Shown here: positions 1 through 8,871 of the stretch, piece after piece | Layout of the letters: each line of letters begins with the position of its first letter | How positions within the stretch are numbered: the first letter of the stretch is position 1 | Assembly: GCA_023392285.1 (NCBI GenBank) | Contig: JAEVZK010000011.1 | Coordinates: 1-64,000, forward strand | Length of the DNA stretch: 64,000 nt | Source of the DNA: Armatimonadota bacterium | GTDB taxonomy: Bacteria > Armatimonadota > Fimbriimonadia > Fimbriimonadales > Fimbriimonadaceae | Reading direction: 5' to 3' | Translations under genes and position numbers: made by a program | The notes under the pieces: model-generated | Database searches by the model: none | Seen by the model: the letters and a program-made list of their open reading frames with translations, nothing else | Told to the model about the DNA's origin: nothing

Positions 1-59
1 CTTGCGGCCTCCTGCAAAATCCGAACGATCTGCTCGTCCGTAAACTTTGATTTCTTCAT
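1..59 (-). CDS. IS3-family transposase OrfA, N-terminal fragment (runs off the window)
   Basis: Nineteen codons are visible, reading MKKSKFTDEQIVRILQEAA, the start of the helix-turn-helix DNA-binding subunit of IS3-family transposases. An AAGGAG ribosome site lies 4 to 5 bases before the ATG at 59-57. OrfA normally binds the element ends and is fused to the DDE-type OrfB by -1 frameshifting; OrfB lies beyond the left edge. Whether the copy is intact cannot be judged here. Confidence 0.85.
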   Translation of the reverse strand, partial: MKKSKFTDEQIVRILQEAA

Positions 60-126
60 GAATCTCCTTGCCTTGCGGTCGAGGAAAACTCATCTTACGC
101 CGTCTTCAAATTTGGGGGGCAGACCA
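1..126 (-). mobile_element. IS3-like insertion sequence, one end only
   Basis: The reverse strand starts at 126 with TGGTCTGCCCCCCAAATT, a TG-initiated, C-rich terminus typical of IS3-family terminal inverted repeats. A transposase orfA start lies 67 bases inside it, the usual spacing for this family. The rest of the element, including the other repeat and any target duplication, is outside the window. The family comes from the protein; the exact end at 126 is inferred from the terminus pattern. Confidence 0.7.
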
Positions 127-192
127 GCCCGAGCGATCGGAGATTTATCGACTTTGGATGCCTCCAAGGGCCTCGCTGTTGGAGCTAATATC

Positions 193-216
193 CTCGGGCA
201 ACCCGAGTTGCCCGAG
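193..216. repeat. Perfect 10-bp hairpin
   Basis: CTCGGGCAAC and GTTGCCCGAG flank a 4-base CCGA loop. There is no T-run on either side, so it does not look like a standard intrinsic terminator. It could be a REP-type hairpin or a decayed terminator. Confidence 0.5.
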
Positions 217-482
217 ATAACGCAATGAATGAGCGAGTTAAATCCTCCCCAGCGGAGCTAAGGGCATGAAGGAGTTTGCTAGAGTCAGAGCGCTCTCGAA
301 TCTTCTTGATGCCTCCACCTATTAGAGTGTGACCCAGAAAAGTGCGACCGGTGCCTCCGCTGAGGGAGACCCATTACTGGCGCGGCCGAAGCGGTAGAGG
401 CTCTGAGGCTTGTCGTGCGCGGCGCGTTCTTCCTGGAGCGGTTGTAGACTCATACAACATTGTAGCGATTTCGATATAAGAG

Positions 483-556
483 AGCCTCGACACTTGCGTG
501 CCGAGGCTGTACAGGGGTTGAAAACCCCCTGATACGCACCGGTTGAAAACCGGTGC
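483..556 (-). terminator. Three consecutive hairpins downstream of groEL
   Basis: Three stem-loops follow each other with 3 to 4 bases between: AGCCTCG/CGAGGCT with an inner CAC/GTG (483-508), CAGGGGTT/AACCCC-CTG with a one-base bulge (512-531), and the perfect 9-bp GCACCGGTT/AACCGGTGC (536-556). The last two share a GGTTGAAAACC core. The last begins 7 bases after the groEL stop, so it may end the groE transcript, but there is no T-run. The shared core suggests a REP-like repeat reused as a transcript end. Confidence 0.5.
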
Positions 557-562
557 TACTGG

Positions 563-2640
<2,078 letters not shown>

Positions 2641-2642
2641 CT

Positions 2643-2677
2643 CCGAACAAACCGAACTAGCCGAACCAGCCGAACGG
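2643..2677. repeat. 9-bp CCGAAC tandem repeat between groES and IVP-type gene
   Basis: Four units follow each other on the + strand: CCGAACAAA, CCGAACTAG, CCGAACCAG and CCGAACGG. Read on the operon strand they are GTTCGG repeats, opposite in orientation to the CCGAAC block after the gene. CGGTTTGTTCGG here and the complement of CCGAACAACCCG there match at 11 of 12 bases, so the gene is flanked by imperfect inverted repeats. Confidence 0.85.
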
Positions 2678-2679
2678 AT

Positions 2680-2991
2680 CTACACTCCTACTGCGACTTT
2701 CGCATCCTCAACTACGGCGAGGATTTCCTCGGCTCGGATGATGATGTAGTCTTTGCCGTCGACGTTGACCTCGGTGCCGGCGTACTTGCCGTAGAGCACT
2801 GTGTCGCCTACGTTTATGTCGATCGGAGCGAGTTGGCCGGAGTCGAGTCGCTTACCTGGGCCGACGGCGATGACGGTGCCGCGCTGGGGCTTTTCCTGAG
2901 CTGCGTCGGGAAGGATGATTCCACCGGCAGTGGTCTGCTCCTTGGCCGCAGCTTCGATGACGAGTCTGTCTTGAAGGGGTTGAATTGCCAT
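2680..2991 (-). CDS. groES: Co-chaperonin GroES
   Basis: GroES is the 10-kDa heptameric lid of GroEL. The 103 residues are full length. They include the N-terminal QPLQDRLVIEAA strand, the mobile loop (EQTTAGGIILPDAA, about 18-31) that contacts GroEL, and the C-terminal YGKYAGTEVNVDGKDYIIIRAEEILAV. It is the first gene of the operon, behind a promoter overlapped by a CIRCE operator. The ribosome site is weak (GGAAA before the ATG). Confidence 0.98.
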   Translation of the reverse strand: MAIQPLQDRLVIEAAAKEQTTAGGIILPDAAQEKPQRGTVIAVGPGKRLDSGQLAPIDINVGDTVLYGKYAGTEVNVDGKDYIIIRAEEILAVVEDAKVAVGV

Positions 2992-3055
2992 TTTGAGTTT
3001 CCGTATTGTTCTTTGTCCGCTCCTGTCGACGCACTAGATCGCAGGGCGGCTTGAA

Positions 3056-3082
3056 TTAGCAGTGTACCTGCCAGAGTGCTAA
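3056..3082 (-). promoter_or_regulatory. CIRCE operator (HrcA binding site) of the groE operon
   Basis: The + strand reads TTAGCAGTG, nine bases, then GAGTGCTAA. The known CIRCE consensus is TTAGCACTC-N9-GAGTGCTAA; one half is perfect and the other differs at two positions. It lies 65 bases upstream of the groES start and overlaps the promoter, so heat-shock control by the HrcA repressor is expected. No hrcA gene is in the window. Confidence 0.93.
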
Positions 3083-3089
3083 AGGGCAA
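3061..3089 (-). promoter_or_regulatory. Housekeeping promoter of groES-IVP-groEL
   Basis: On the minus strand a -35 TTGCCC (3089-3084) and a -10 TACACT (3066-3061) are separated by 17 bases. CIRCE covers the -10 and the spacer, so bound HrcA would block polymerase directly. This is a sequence-based prediction. Confidence 0.75.
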
Positions 3090-3184
3090 CGCATTAATTC
3101 AATGCTGTAGGTTTATCTCGCGCATTGAAGAAAACTAGATGGATTGCAGTGATCTTTTCCGGAGTTGCCCGTCATACTTTTCTG

Positions 3185-4291
3185 ATGCGTTTTAGACTCT
3201 TATCTGTCAGTTGCCTTTTAACCTTTGTGTCTCTTGCTGTGGCTGGACCTTTGCCCACGCCCATCGCGCAGAGCTTGATGACCTACGCGGCTCAGAACCT
3301 TGGCAAGGCCGAATCTTCGAAGGCGACTCTCGTGAGCGCCGATCTTGCCCGCATGGCTGCAGCATACGGCTTCAAGCCAGCGGCTCAATCGTTCATGAAA
3401 AAGTCGGAGGAGCTGCGGAGCAAGGGCGACACCTTCTCGAAAAAGTCAGCCGAGGCCGAATGCCTTGCGCTCGAGGAAGCTCTCGCCATGCCTGATTGGA
3501 AAGAGCACCAACAGTCATTCATTTTGGCGGGAGAAAACGCGGCGATCCAAGCTCAAACGCTTTCCTACGCTCGGATTCAGGTTGCCGGAGATCGGTTGGA
3601 CTTGAAGCAAATGGCGGACGCGATCCAGCAAGATCGTCTCACTCACGGCGCTTCTGCCCTGGTCATTGTGCTTTCCAACTTGATGAGCAAACGTGATGCG
3701 GATGGCTTTGGCAAGGTTCTTGGCCTTGTCGAGAAGGGATCTCTATCCAAGTTCGAAAATTGGAGCGTTCGAGCTTTGCTTTTGGAAGGAGGCGTCAAGG
3801 AGGTTCACACGCAAGTTCTGGAGAAGCTGACCGGAGCAGATCGGCAAGCCGCTGCGGAGTACTTGCTAGAGGGCGCTGCGAAAGGCGGATATGCGGACAT
3901 CGCTGTCAAATTGTTCACGGAACTCCCGAAGGAGCGGCAACCTCGAGGTCAGGCGTGGGTTGCGCTTGCTCATGCCCGCTCAGGAAACTCTGAGGAGGCT
4001 AAGAAGTGGGCGATACGCGCCGAGGTGAACAGCCTGGAGCAATCGGCGAGCGCACCGTACGTGGACTGGACGCTTCTTTGTGGCGAAATATTTTATGATG
4101 TACCAGCTGCAGAAAAGAGGCTTCGCCGCATGAAGCCGGGTGTACCGCGAGACTTCGCCGGCGCTGCGTTAGCCCTGAAGTTCATCGATTCAAAGGATGC
4201 GGCAGGGTTGAAACGCGTACTCGACCTCGATCAAGCCGCGTGCTCTGCAGTCGCTTTCCAAACTCTCAAAGGCGGCTTTTTCCGTCCTTAG
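3185..4291 (+). CDS. Secreted helical-repeat protein of unknown function
   Basis: I do not recognise the family. The chosen ATG at 3185 starts a clean signal peptide (MRFRLLSVSCLLTFVSLAVAG, cleavage near residue 21). A longer frame from a TTG at 3125 would put 20 extra residues before it and is less likely. The mature part is almost all alpha-helix with TPR-like Ala-rich pairs, for example around GQAWVALAHARSGNSEEAKKW. There is no Shine-Dalgarno; a CATACT box ends 6 bases before the ATG, the leaderless pattern seen elsewhere in the window. It is divergent from groES. Confidence 0.7.
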   Translation: MRFRLLSVSCLLTFVSLAVAGPLPTPIAQSLMTYAAQNLGKAESSKATLVSADLARMAAAYGFKPAAQSFMKKSEELRSKGDTFSKKSAEAECLALEEALAMPDWKEHQQSFILAGENAAIQAQTLSYARIQVAGDRLDLKQMADAIQQDRLTHGASALVIVLSNLMSKRDADGFGKVLGLVEKGSLSKFENWSVRALLLEGGVKEVHTQVLEKLTGADRQAAAEYLLEGAAKGGYADIAVKLFTELPKERQPRGQAWVALAHARSGNSEEAKKWAIRAEVNSLEQSASAPYVDWTLLCGEIFYDVPAAEKRLRRMKPGVPRDFAGAALALKFIDSKDAAGLKRVLDLDQAACSAVAFQTLKGGFFRP

Positions 4292-4361
4292 TTGCAAGTC
4301 GAAGTTAGAAATTCGCTGACGGAGACGATATAAAGGATAAACTTAATAGAAGCTGTCGGCG

Positions 4362-6986
4362 ATGCCAAACCCAGTTACTTTCCTATTTTCAGATATCGAA
4401 GGCAGCACTCGTCTTTGGGAAGAGCAGCCGGACGCCATGGAGTCGGCGCTGGAGCGGCATGATCGTCGGGCTCGACGCATTATTGCCAAGCACGGCGGGA
4501 CCGTGTTTAAGACCGTAGGGGACGCCTTTTACACGGTCTTTCCTAACGTGCGAACGGCTGCGCAGGCGGCCATTGAAGGGCAACGACGACTCTCAAGAGT
4601 CGACCGTCAGCGCGGGCTCTCCCTTAAGGTCAGGATGGCCATTCACTCGGGCATGGCTCAGGAGCGTGATGGCGATTACTTCGGCGCGGCAGTTAATCGC
4701 GTGGCCCGTCTGCTCAGCCTTGGTAACGGCGGACAAATCCTTCTTTCGCGGCAGGCTCGGGAGGCTCTGTTCATCGAGCCTCTCCAGGATGACGTCGAGA
4801 TCGATGACCTGGGTATTCATCGGTTGCGGGACTTGGCCCAGCCGGAACATGTCTTCCAAATCTTAACTGGCGACGCTAGGACGCAGGGATCACTTAAGCC
4901 GCTCTCGACCTACCCGAACAATCTGCCGATTCAAATCTCCTCATTTATAGGCCGTGAGAAGGAACTGGCCGATTGTCGAGTTCTGGTCCGTGATCATCGA
5001 CTTCTTACCCTCACTGGAGCTGGCGGGAGCGGAAAGACACGCTTGGCTCTTCAGCTTGCCATGGAGATGCTCGGCCCCGACGGAGCATTCCTAGTTGAGT
5101 TCGCTTCGATCAATTCGGCAGAAAATGTAGCGCTGCGAATCGCGAGCATCTTCGATCAACGAGAGTCCGCGCCCGGAGCCAGCATTTTGGACTCGGTGGT
5201 CGAGTATTTGCGGTATAGCCGTGCTCTGCTGGTGCTGGACAATTGCGAGCACGTCATTGAGGCGGCTGCGGATGCCGTTCATCAATTGTTGAGCAAGTGC
5301 CCGCTCCTCAAGATTATCGTCACCAGCCGCGAAACCTTGGGCCTTGCGGGTGAGAACGTCTACATCGTGCGTCCGCTGGACGTCCCGATGAGCGATGAGC
5401 CGGGATCGCTCGACGAACTGATTCGTTTTGAATCCGTTCGACTGTTTGTTGAGAGGGCCACTGCGATCAACAGCAATTTCGCGCTAACCAACGAGAACGC
5501 GCCCGCAATCTTTGAAATTTGTCGAGCTCTGGAAGGGGTTCCACTTGCAATAGAACTTGCGGCGGCGCGCTCCAGGCTGATGTCTCCAGAGCAGATCGCA
5601 GAACGTCTGGACGACCGGTTTCGGCTGCTTACCGTGGGCGACCGGTCCTCGCTCCCCCGGCAGCAGACGCTTCGCTCTCTGATCGACTGGAGCTACAACC
5701 TGCTTTCAACGGAGGAGAAGACTCTTCTGGACAGCCTCTCAGTCTTCATCGGCGGGTGGACGATCGAAGCGGCGGAGGAGGTTTGCCATTCTAGTCAGCT
5801 GCCGAAAAGGGAAGTCTTCGACCTCCTAAGCCGGCTGGTGGACAAGTCTCTTGTTCAGTACGAAGAGTGGAAGGACGAGGGCATCCGATATCGGCTGCTG
5901 GGAACGATTCGGCAATATGCTCAAGCACATCTTCTTGAGAAGGGCCTAATCGATCAAATCCGATGCCGGCATTTGGAATACTTTGCGAATTTAGCCGAAA
6001 GTGGGTCGCCATATGTTCGAATTGGGGACGCTGGTTGGCTACGGCGTATTTCTCGGGAGCACGACAACATTCGGCTTGCTCTCGATTTCGACAGCACTTC
6101 GCAGGAAGCACTGCAGAATCAGATCCGGCTTGCGGCTGCGCTAACGGTGTTCTGGAGCAATCGTGGCCATCTTACGGAAGGGCGCCAACGCTTTGAACGG
6201 GCACTTTCGCGAGGACGGGATCTCGGACCTGCGGCCAAGGCGCCAGCGCTGCTGGGAGCGGCGGTTTTGGAGGCCTCTCAATTAAATTATCCTCGGGCCC
6301 TTGAAATGATTGGCGAGGCGGTCGACATCTGGAGGAGTCTGGATGATCCGACCAATCTGGCTCACGGGTTGCTGGTGCAAGGCAACATTCTGATCCAAGT
6401 TCGACGATTCGAAGAGGCGTCGGCGGCTTATGAAGAGGGGAACGAGATTCGGATTCGTTTAGGCGACCGGCAAGGTTTAGCGGTCCCCCTCAACAATTTA
6501 GGCTACATAGCCGTCCAGATGGGCGATCTGGAGAAGGCAATCCCGCTGGTAGAGCAGTCCATCGCGATTTGTCGAGAATTCGAGAGTCGTCAAGGCCTCA
6601 TTGCGGCGACCCATAGCTTGGCGGTGGCGCTGAAGCTGGCGGGACGATATCTCGACGCCCTGGAAGTCATTCGAGAGAGTCTTCAACTTGCATGGGAGCT
6701 TGGCCACTGGGTTCCAGTCGCTCTTCGCATCGAGACCACCGCAGAGATCCTTGCTAAATTGGGTGATAGTGCGGAAGCGGTTCGGCTCTTCAGCTTCGCC
6801 GATCGACTTCGCGACAGGATTCAGCAGCCGATACCAAAGCTTGAGGTGGCGCGGCTGGAGTCTGCACTTGATGAGTTGCGAGCAACGATGGAGGCGGAAG
6901 AGTTCGCGGATTTATCAGCCCAGGGCGCCGGACTAGAAGATGCCGAGGCAATTCGAATTGCGCTCGGCACCCGGACAGGCGTTTAA
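4362..6986 (+). CDS. Class III nucleotide cyclase / NB-ARC-type ATPase / TPR regulator
   Basis: The 874-residue protein has three parts. Residues 1-168 are a class III cyclase homology domain with both metal-binding Asp (Asp11 in FSDIEGST, Asp54 in VGDAF), an adenine-type Lys50, and the transition-state Asn112/Arg116 (NRVAR), so it looks catalytically competent for cAMP. Residues 195-520 are a STAND/NB-ARC ATPase with FIGREKEL, Walker A GAGGSGKT at 219-226, Walker B LLVLDNCEH, and GVPLAIELAAAR. The C-terminal 300 residues are TPR helices. No DNA-binding domain is visible, unlike the related LuxR/MalT-type STAND regulators. It probably senses a ligand through the TPRs and signals by cAMP. The stop overlaps that of the convergent PEP-CTERM gene by 4 bases. 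Confidence 0.9.
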   Translation: MPNPVTFLFSDIEGSTRLWEEQPDAMESALERHDRRARRIIAKHGGTVFKTVGDAFYTVFPNVRTAAQAAIEGQRRLSRVDRQRGLSLKVRMAIHSGMAQERDGDYFGAAVNRVARLLSLGNGGQILLSRQAREALFIEPLQDDVEIDDLGIHRLRDLAQPEHVFQILTGDARTQGSLKPLSTYPNNLPIQISSFIGREKELADCRVLVRDHRLLTLTGAGGSGKTRLALQLAMEMLGPDGAFLVEFASINSAENVALRIASIFDQRESAPGASILDSVVEYLRYSRALLVLDNCEHVIEAAADAVHQLLSKCPLLKIIVTSRETLGLAGENVYIVRPLDVPMSDEPGSLDELIRFESVRLFVERATAINSNFALTNENAPAIFEICRALEGVPLAIELAAARSRLMSPEQIAERLDDRFRLLTVGDRSSLPRQQTLRSLIDWSYNLLSTEEKTLLDSLSVFIGGWTIEAAEEVCHSSQLPKREVFDLLSRLVDKSLVQYEEWKDEGIRYRLLGTIRQYAQAHLLEKGLIDQIRCRHLEYFANLAESGSPYVRIGDAGWLRRISREHDNIRLALDFDSTSQEALQNQIRLAAALTVFWSNRGHLTEGRQRFERALSRGRDLGPAAKAPALLGAAVLEASQLNYPRALEMIGEAVDIWRSLDDPTNLAHGLLVQGNILIQVRRFEEASAAYEEGNEIRIRLGDRQGLAVPLNNLGYIAVQMGDLEKAIPLVEQSIAICREFESRQGLIAATHSLAVALKLAGRYLDALEVIRESLQLAWELGHWVPVALRIETTAEILAKLGDSAEAVRLFSFADRLRDRIQQPIPKLEVARLESALDELRATMEAEEFADLSAQGAGLEDAEAIRIALGTRTGV

Positions 6987-7606
6987 GCTCGTCGCTTTCG
7001 TAGGAAAGCTGCTAATCCAAGTCCAATTGCAGCCAAGGATGCAGGCTCCGGTACCGTCGTGCGCATGTTCTGCTCGATCAAGCCGATTGACGCGATTGAC
7101 TCTGAAGGCAAGCTATTGCCATTGATGTCGATCGCGAACATGTTTTGGACGTCGAATGAAGTGACCGCACGAGAGAAGTTGATGGTGAGGGGCAACGTAA
7201 ACGCACCATCTACGCCGCCAAAATCCGAACCTTGGATGAGGCCAGAAACGCTTCCCAGAGAACCAACGTTGTCGCTCACTGTTGTCAGATAGTTCACGCC
7301 ACCCGAGTGGAACACGCTTCCTTGCAGCACCATGGTAATGGAGGTGATCGGCAAGGTCGATGTCACCGAATAGGAGACGGTTGAGGTACCGGTCGAGTAG
7401 CCCGTGCCCGCGCCAACCTTAAATGGGTCCGCCGTAGAGACAAAATCAATGATCCCAGCCGTGCTATCAGGAAAAGTTTGCCATGCAAAGGTTGACGGAC
7501 CTGGATTGAGCGTGTAGCTGGCGCTGATATTGGAAAAGACCACCTGAGCCTGAGCAGCGACCGCACCTGCGGCCAACACGGAAATTAGTAGAGCTTTAGC
7601 TGACAA
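6983..7606 (-). CDS. PEP-CTERM sorting-domain protein A
   Basis: The 207-residue exported protein starts with a signal peptide (SAKALLISVLAAGAVAAQAQ). It ends in the tripartite PEP-CTERM tag: VPEPAS, a hydrophobic helix (LAAIGLGLAAFL) and RKRRA. In other bacteria such tags are processed by an exosortase/archaeosortase and associated with extracellular polysaccharide; no exosortase gene lies here. The beta-rich middle part is unassigned. The start is a TTG with GAGGAG 8 bases upstream; an ATG inside the Shine-Dalgarno region is out of frame. It is a diverged paralogue of the next gene. Confidence 0.9.
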   Translation of the reverse strand: MSAKALLISVLAAGAVAAQAQVVFSNISASYTLNPGPSTFAWQTFPDSTAGIIDFVSTADPFKVGAGTGYSTGTSTVSYSVTSTLPITSITMVLQGSVFHSGGVNYLTTVSDNVGSLGSVSGLIQGSDFGGVDGAFTLPLTINFSRAVTSFDVQNMFAIDINGNSLPSESIASIGLIEQNMRTTVPEPASLAAIGLGLAAFLRKRRA

Positions 7607-7690
7607 TTGACATCTCCTCTCGAACGAACGCGATTAACTATTTTGGACTAGATTGGTCGAATATGGTTGCTCAACAACCAGTCAAGATGC

Positions 7691-7728
7691 GGGAAAAAAG
7701 AAAGAGCCAGGATAATTACCTGGCTCTT
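7691..7728 (-). terminator. Intrinsic terminator of PEP-CTERM gene B
   Basis: AAGAGCCAGG and CCTGGCTCTT (7702-7728) form a perfect 10-bp stem with a 7-base loop. On the minus strand it is followed by TTCTTTTTTCCC. It lies 20 bases after the stop of the gene at 7749-8375 and separates the two PEP-CTERM transcripts. Confidence 0.9.
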
Positions 7729-7748
7729 CACACGTGAGTTTGTGGAAT

Positions 7749-8375
7749 TTACTTTGCTTTCTTTCTGCGTCGTGCAGCGATGGCGGTGAGACCCATTCCA
7801 AGCAAAGCAATGCTTGCGGGCTCTGGAACCGGATTCATATTCTGCTCGATTAAACCGAGCGACGCGATGGAGGTGCTTGGAAGGGTTTGATTGGAGATAT
7901 CCATATCAAAGAACTTCTTCACCTTGAACGACGTCACCGCGCGATCGAAGCTCAGATGGACGGTGGTCGTAAACGCTCCGTTCGCTCCACCTGCATAAGA
8001 AGCTCCGTTGATGACTCCGCTGATGCTGCCGAGATTTCCGTCGGCATCTTCTGCCGTTTCAGTGTAGCTAATGTGTCCGAAATCGAAAACGGAACCTTGC
8101 ATCACGAGATCGATGCCGTAGATCGGCATGGTGGACAGCACATTGTAGATAATCGTTGCGCTACCAGAAGGGAAGCCGGTGCTATCTCCGACCTTGAAAG
8201 GCGGAGCGCTCGCTAGGAAATCGACCTGGCCGGTCGTTCCATTTGGAATGAACGTAAAGTTGGTCGTTCCGCCACCCTGCAAGCTGTAACTAGCCGAGAC
8301 GAGTGAAAACGTGTACTGCGCAAACGCCGCAGGAGCGGCAATGACGCCTAGAGCTATGATTGCTAATTTTTTCAA
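7749..8375 (-). CDS. PEP-CTERM sorting-domain protein B
   Basis: The 208-residue protein has a signal peptide (KKLAIIALGVIAAPAAFAQ), a beta-rich body and the tag VPEPAS / IALLGMGLTAIAA / RRRKKAK. It aligns over its whole length with its neighbour at 6983-7606: shared blocks include FKVG, a GSVF...YTE/YLT region, GSISG/GSVSG, RAVTSF, LPS.SIAS.GLIEQNM and VPEPAS. This is a tandem duplication. Both conserve the GLIEQNM block just before the tag. The start is TTG with GAGGAG upstream. Cell-surface or matrix location is expected from the tag; function is unknown. Confidence 0.9.
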   Translation of the reverse strand: MKKLAIIALGVIAAPAAFAQYTFSLVSASYSLQGGGTTNFTFIPNGTTGQVDFLASAPPFKVGDSTGFPSGSATIIYNVLSTMPIYGIDLVMQGSVFDFGHISYTETAEDADGNLGSISGVINGASYAGGANGAFTTTVHLSFDRAVTSFKVKKFFDMDISNQTLPSTSIASLGLIEQNMNPVPEPASIALLGMGLTAIAARRRKKAK

Positions 8376-8508
8376 AATGAATTCTCCTCACTAACTTTCA
8401 ATAAAAAAAGGAATGATCAGCCGCTTCTTAGTTCAGCTATCAATAAGACGATAATAACATAGTTCTGTTCGTGTTTATCACCCAGTTGCAAAAATTTTAC
8501 GCAAAAAT

Positions 8509-8820
8509 TTACGATCTATGATTTTTACCAGCCTTTTCTGCACATTCATGGAGTCTCCCATTTTCACTTGAGTGACCCTCTTGCTGAAGCAGCTGAGCTT
8601 GCAGTTGGCCAAGTCTCGGATCGCGCTTCCAAGTCGCGAGAACTCCATTGGCGGCAACGACCCGCCACCAAGGGACATCGTCGGGAGCTTGAGCCATCCA
8701 TCGTCCTACGATCCTGCCCGAAGTAGGGTTTTGAAGCTCACGCCCAAGCTGTCCATAGGTACGCACCTCACCGCGTGGGATGTCGCGAACTAACTGCCAG
8801 AGTTCTTCAAGACGGTTCAT
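8509..8820 (-). CDS. Alkyltransferase-like protein (ATL, MGMT-fold, non-catalytic)
   Basis: This small protein (about 103 residues) matches the DNA-binding domain of O6-alkylguanine-DNA alkyltransferases: VRDIPRGEVRTYGQLGREL, then SGRIVGRWMAQAPDDVPWWRVVAANG. The active-site PCHR is PWWR here. The catalytic Cys is therefore Trp, as in ATL proteins, which flip alkylated guanines and hand them to nucleotide excision repair. An ATG (8820) and an in-frame TTG two codons earlier (8826) are both possible starts. No normal ribosome site is visible other than the GGAGG inside the neighbouring terminator stem. Confidence 0.88.
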   Translation of the reverse strand: MNRLEELWQLVRDIPRGEVRTYGQLGRELQNPTSGRIVGRWMAQAPDDVPWWRVVAANGVLATWKRDPRLGQLQAQLLQQEGHSSENGRLHECAEKAGKNHRS

Positions 8821-8823
8821 CTT

Positions 8824-8859
8824 CAAAAGAAAAGCCCCTCCTGGCGACAGGAGGGGCTT
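8824..8859 (-). terminator. Intrinsic terminator of the membrane pyrophosphatase gene
   Basis: AAGCCCCTCCTG (8832-8843) and CAGGAGGGGCTT (8848-8859) form a perfect 12-bp stem with a 4-base loop, followed on the minus strand by TTCTTTT. It begins 12 bases after the hppA stop. The same sequence supplies the only GGAGG upstream of the alkyltransferase-like gene. Confidence 0.92.
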
Positions 8860-8871
8860 TGGCCTTGCCGA

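Larger units (their letters stand above)
127..562. other. Gene-free spacer between IS end and groEL, hairpin-rich
   Basis: No convincing reading frame is present in this 436-base stretch. It holds a perfect 10-bp hairpin (193-216), a small GTTGTA/TACAAC dyad (441-458) and a cluster of three hairpins immediately after groEL (483-556). The middle part shows nothing recognisable and may be remnant sequence next to the IS insertion. Confidence 0.6.

Noticed and set aside
2643..2677. CCGAAC units as a CRISPR array or plasmid iterons
   Set aside because: Units are 9 bases without spacers, no cas or rep gene is near, and the motif recurs in coding DNA.
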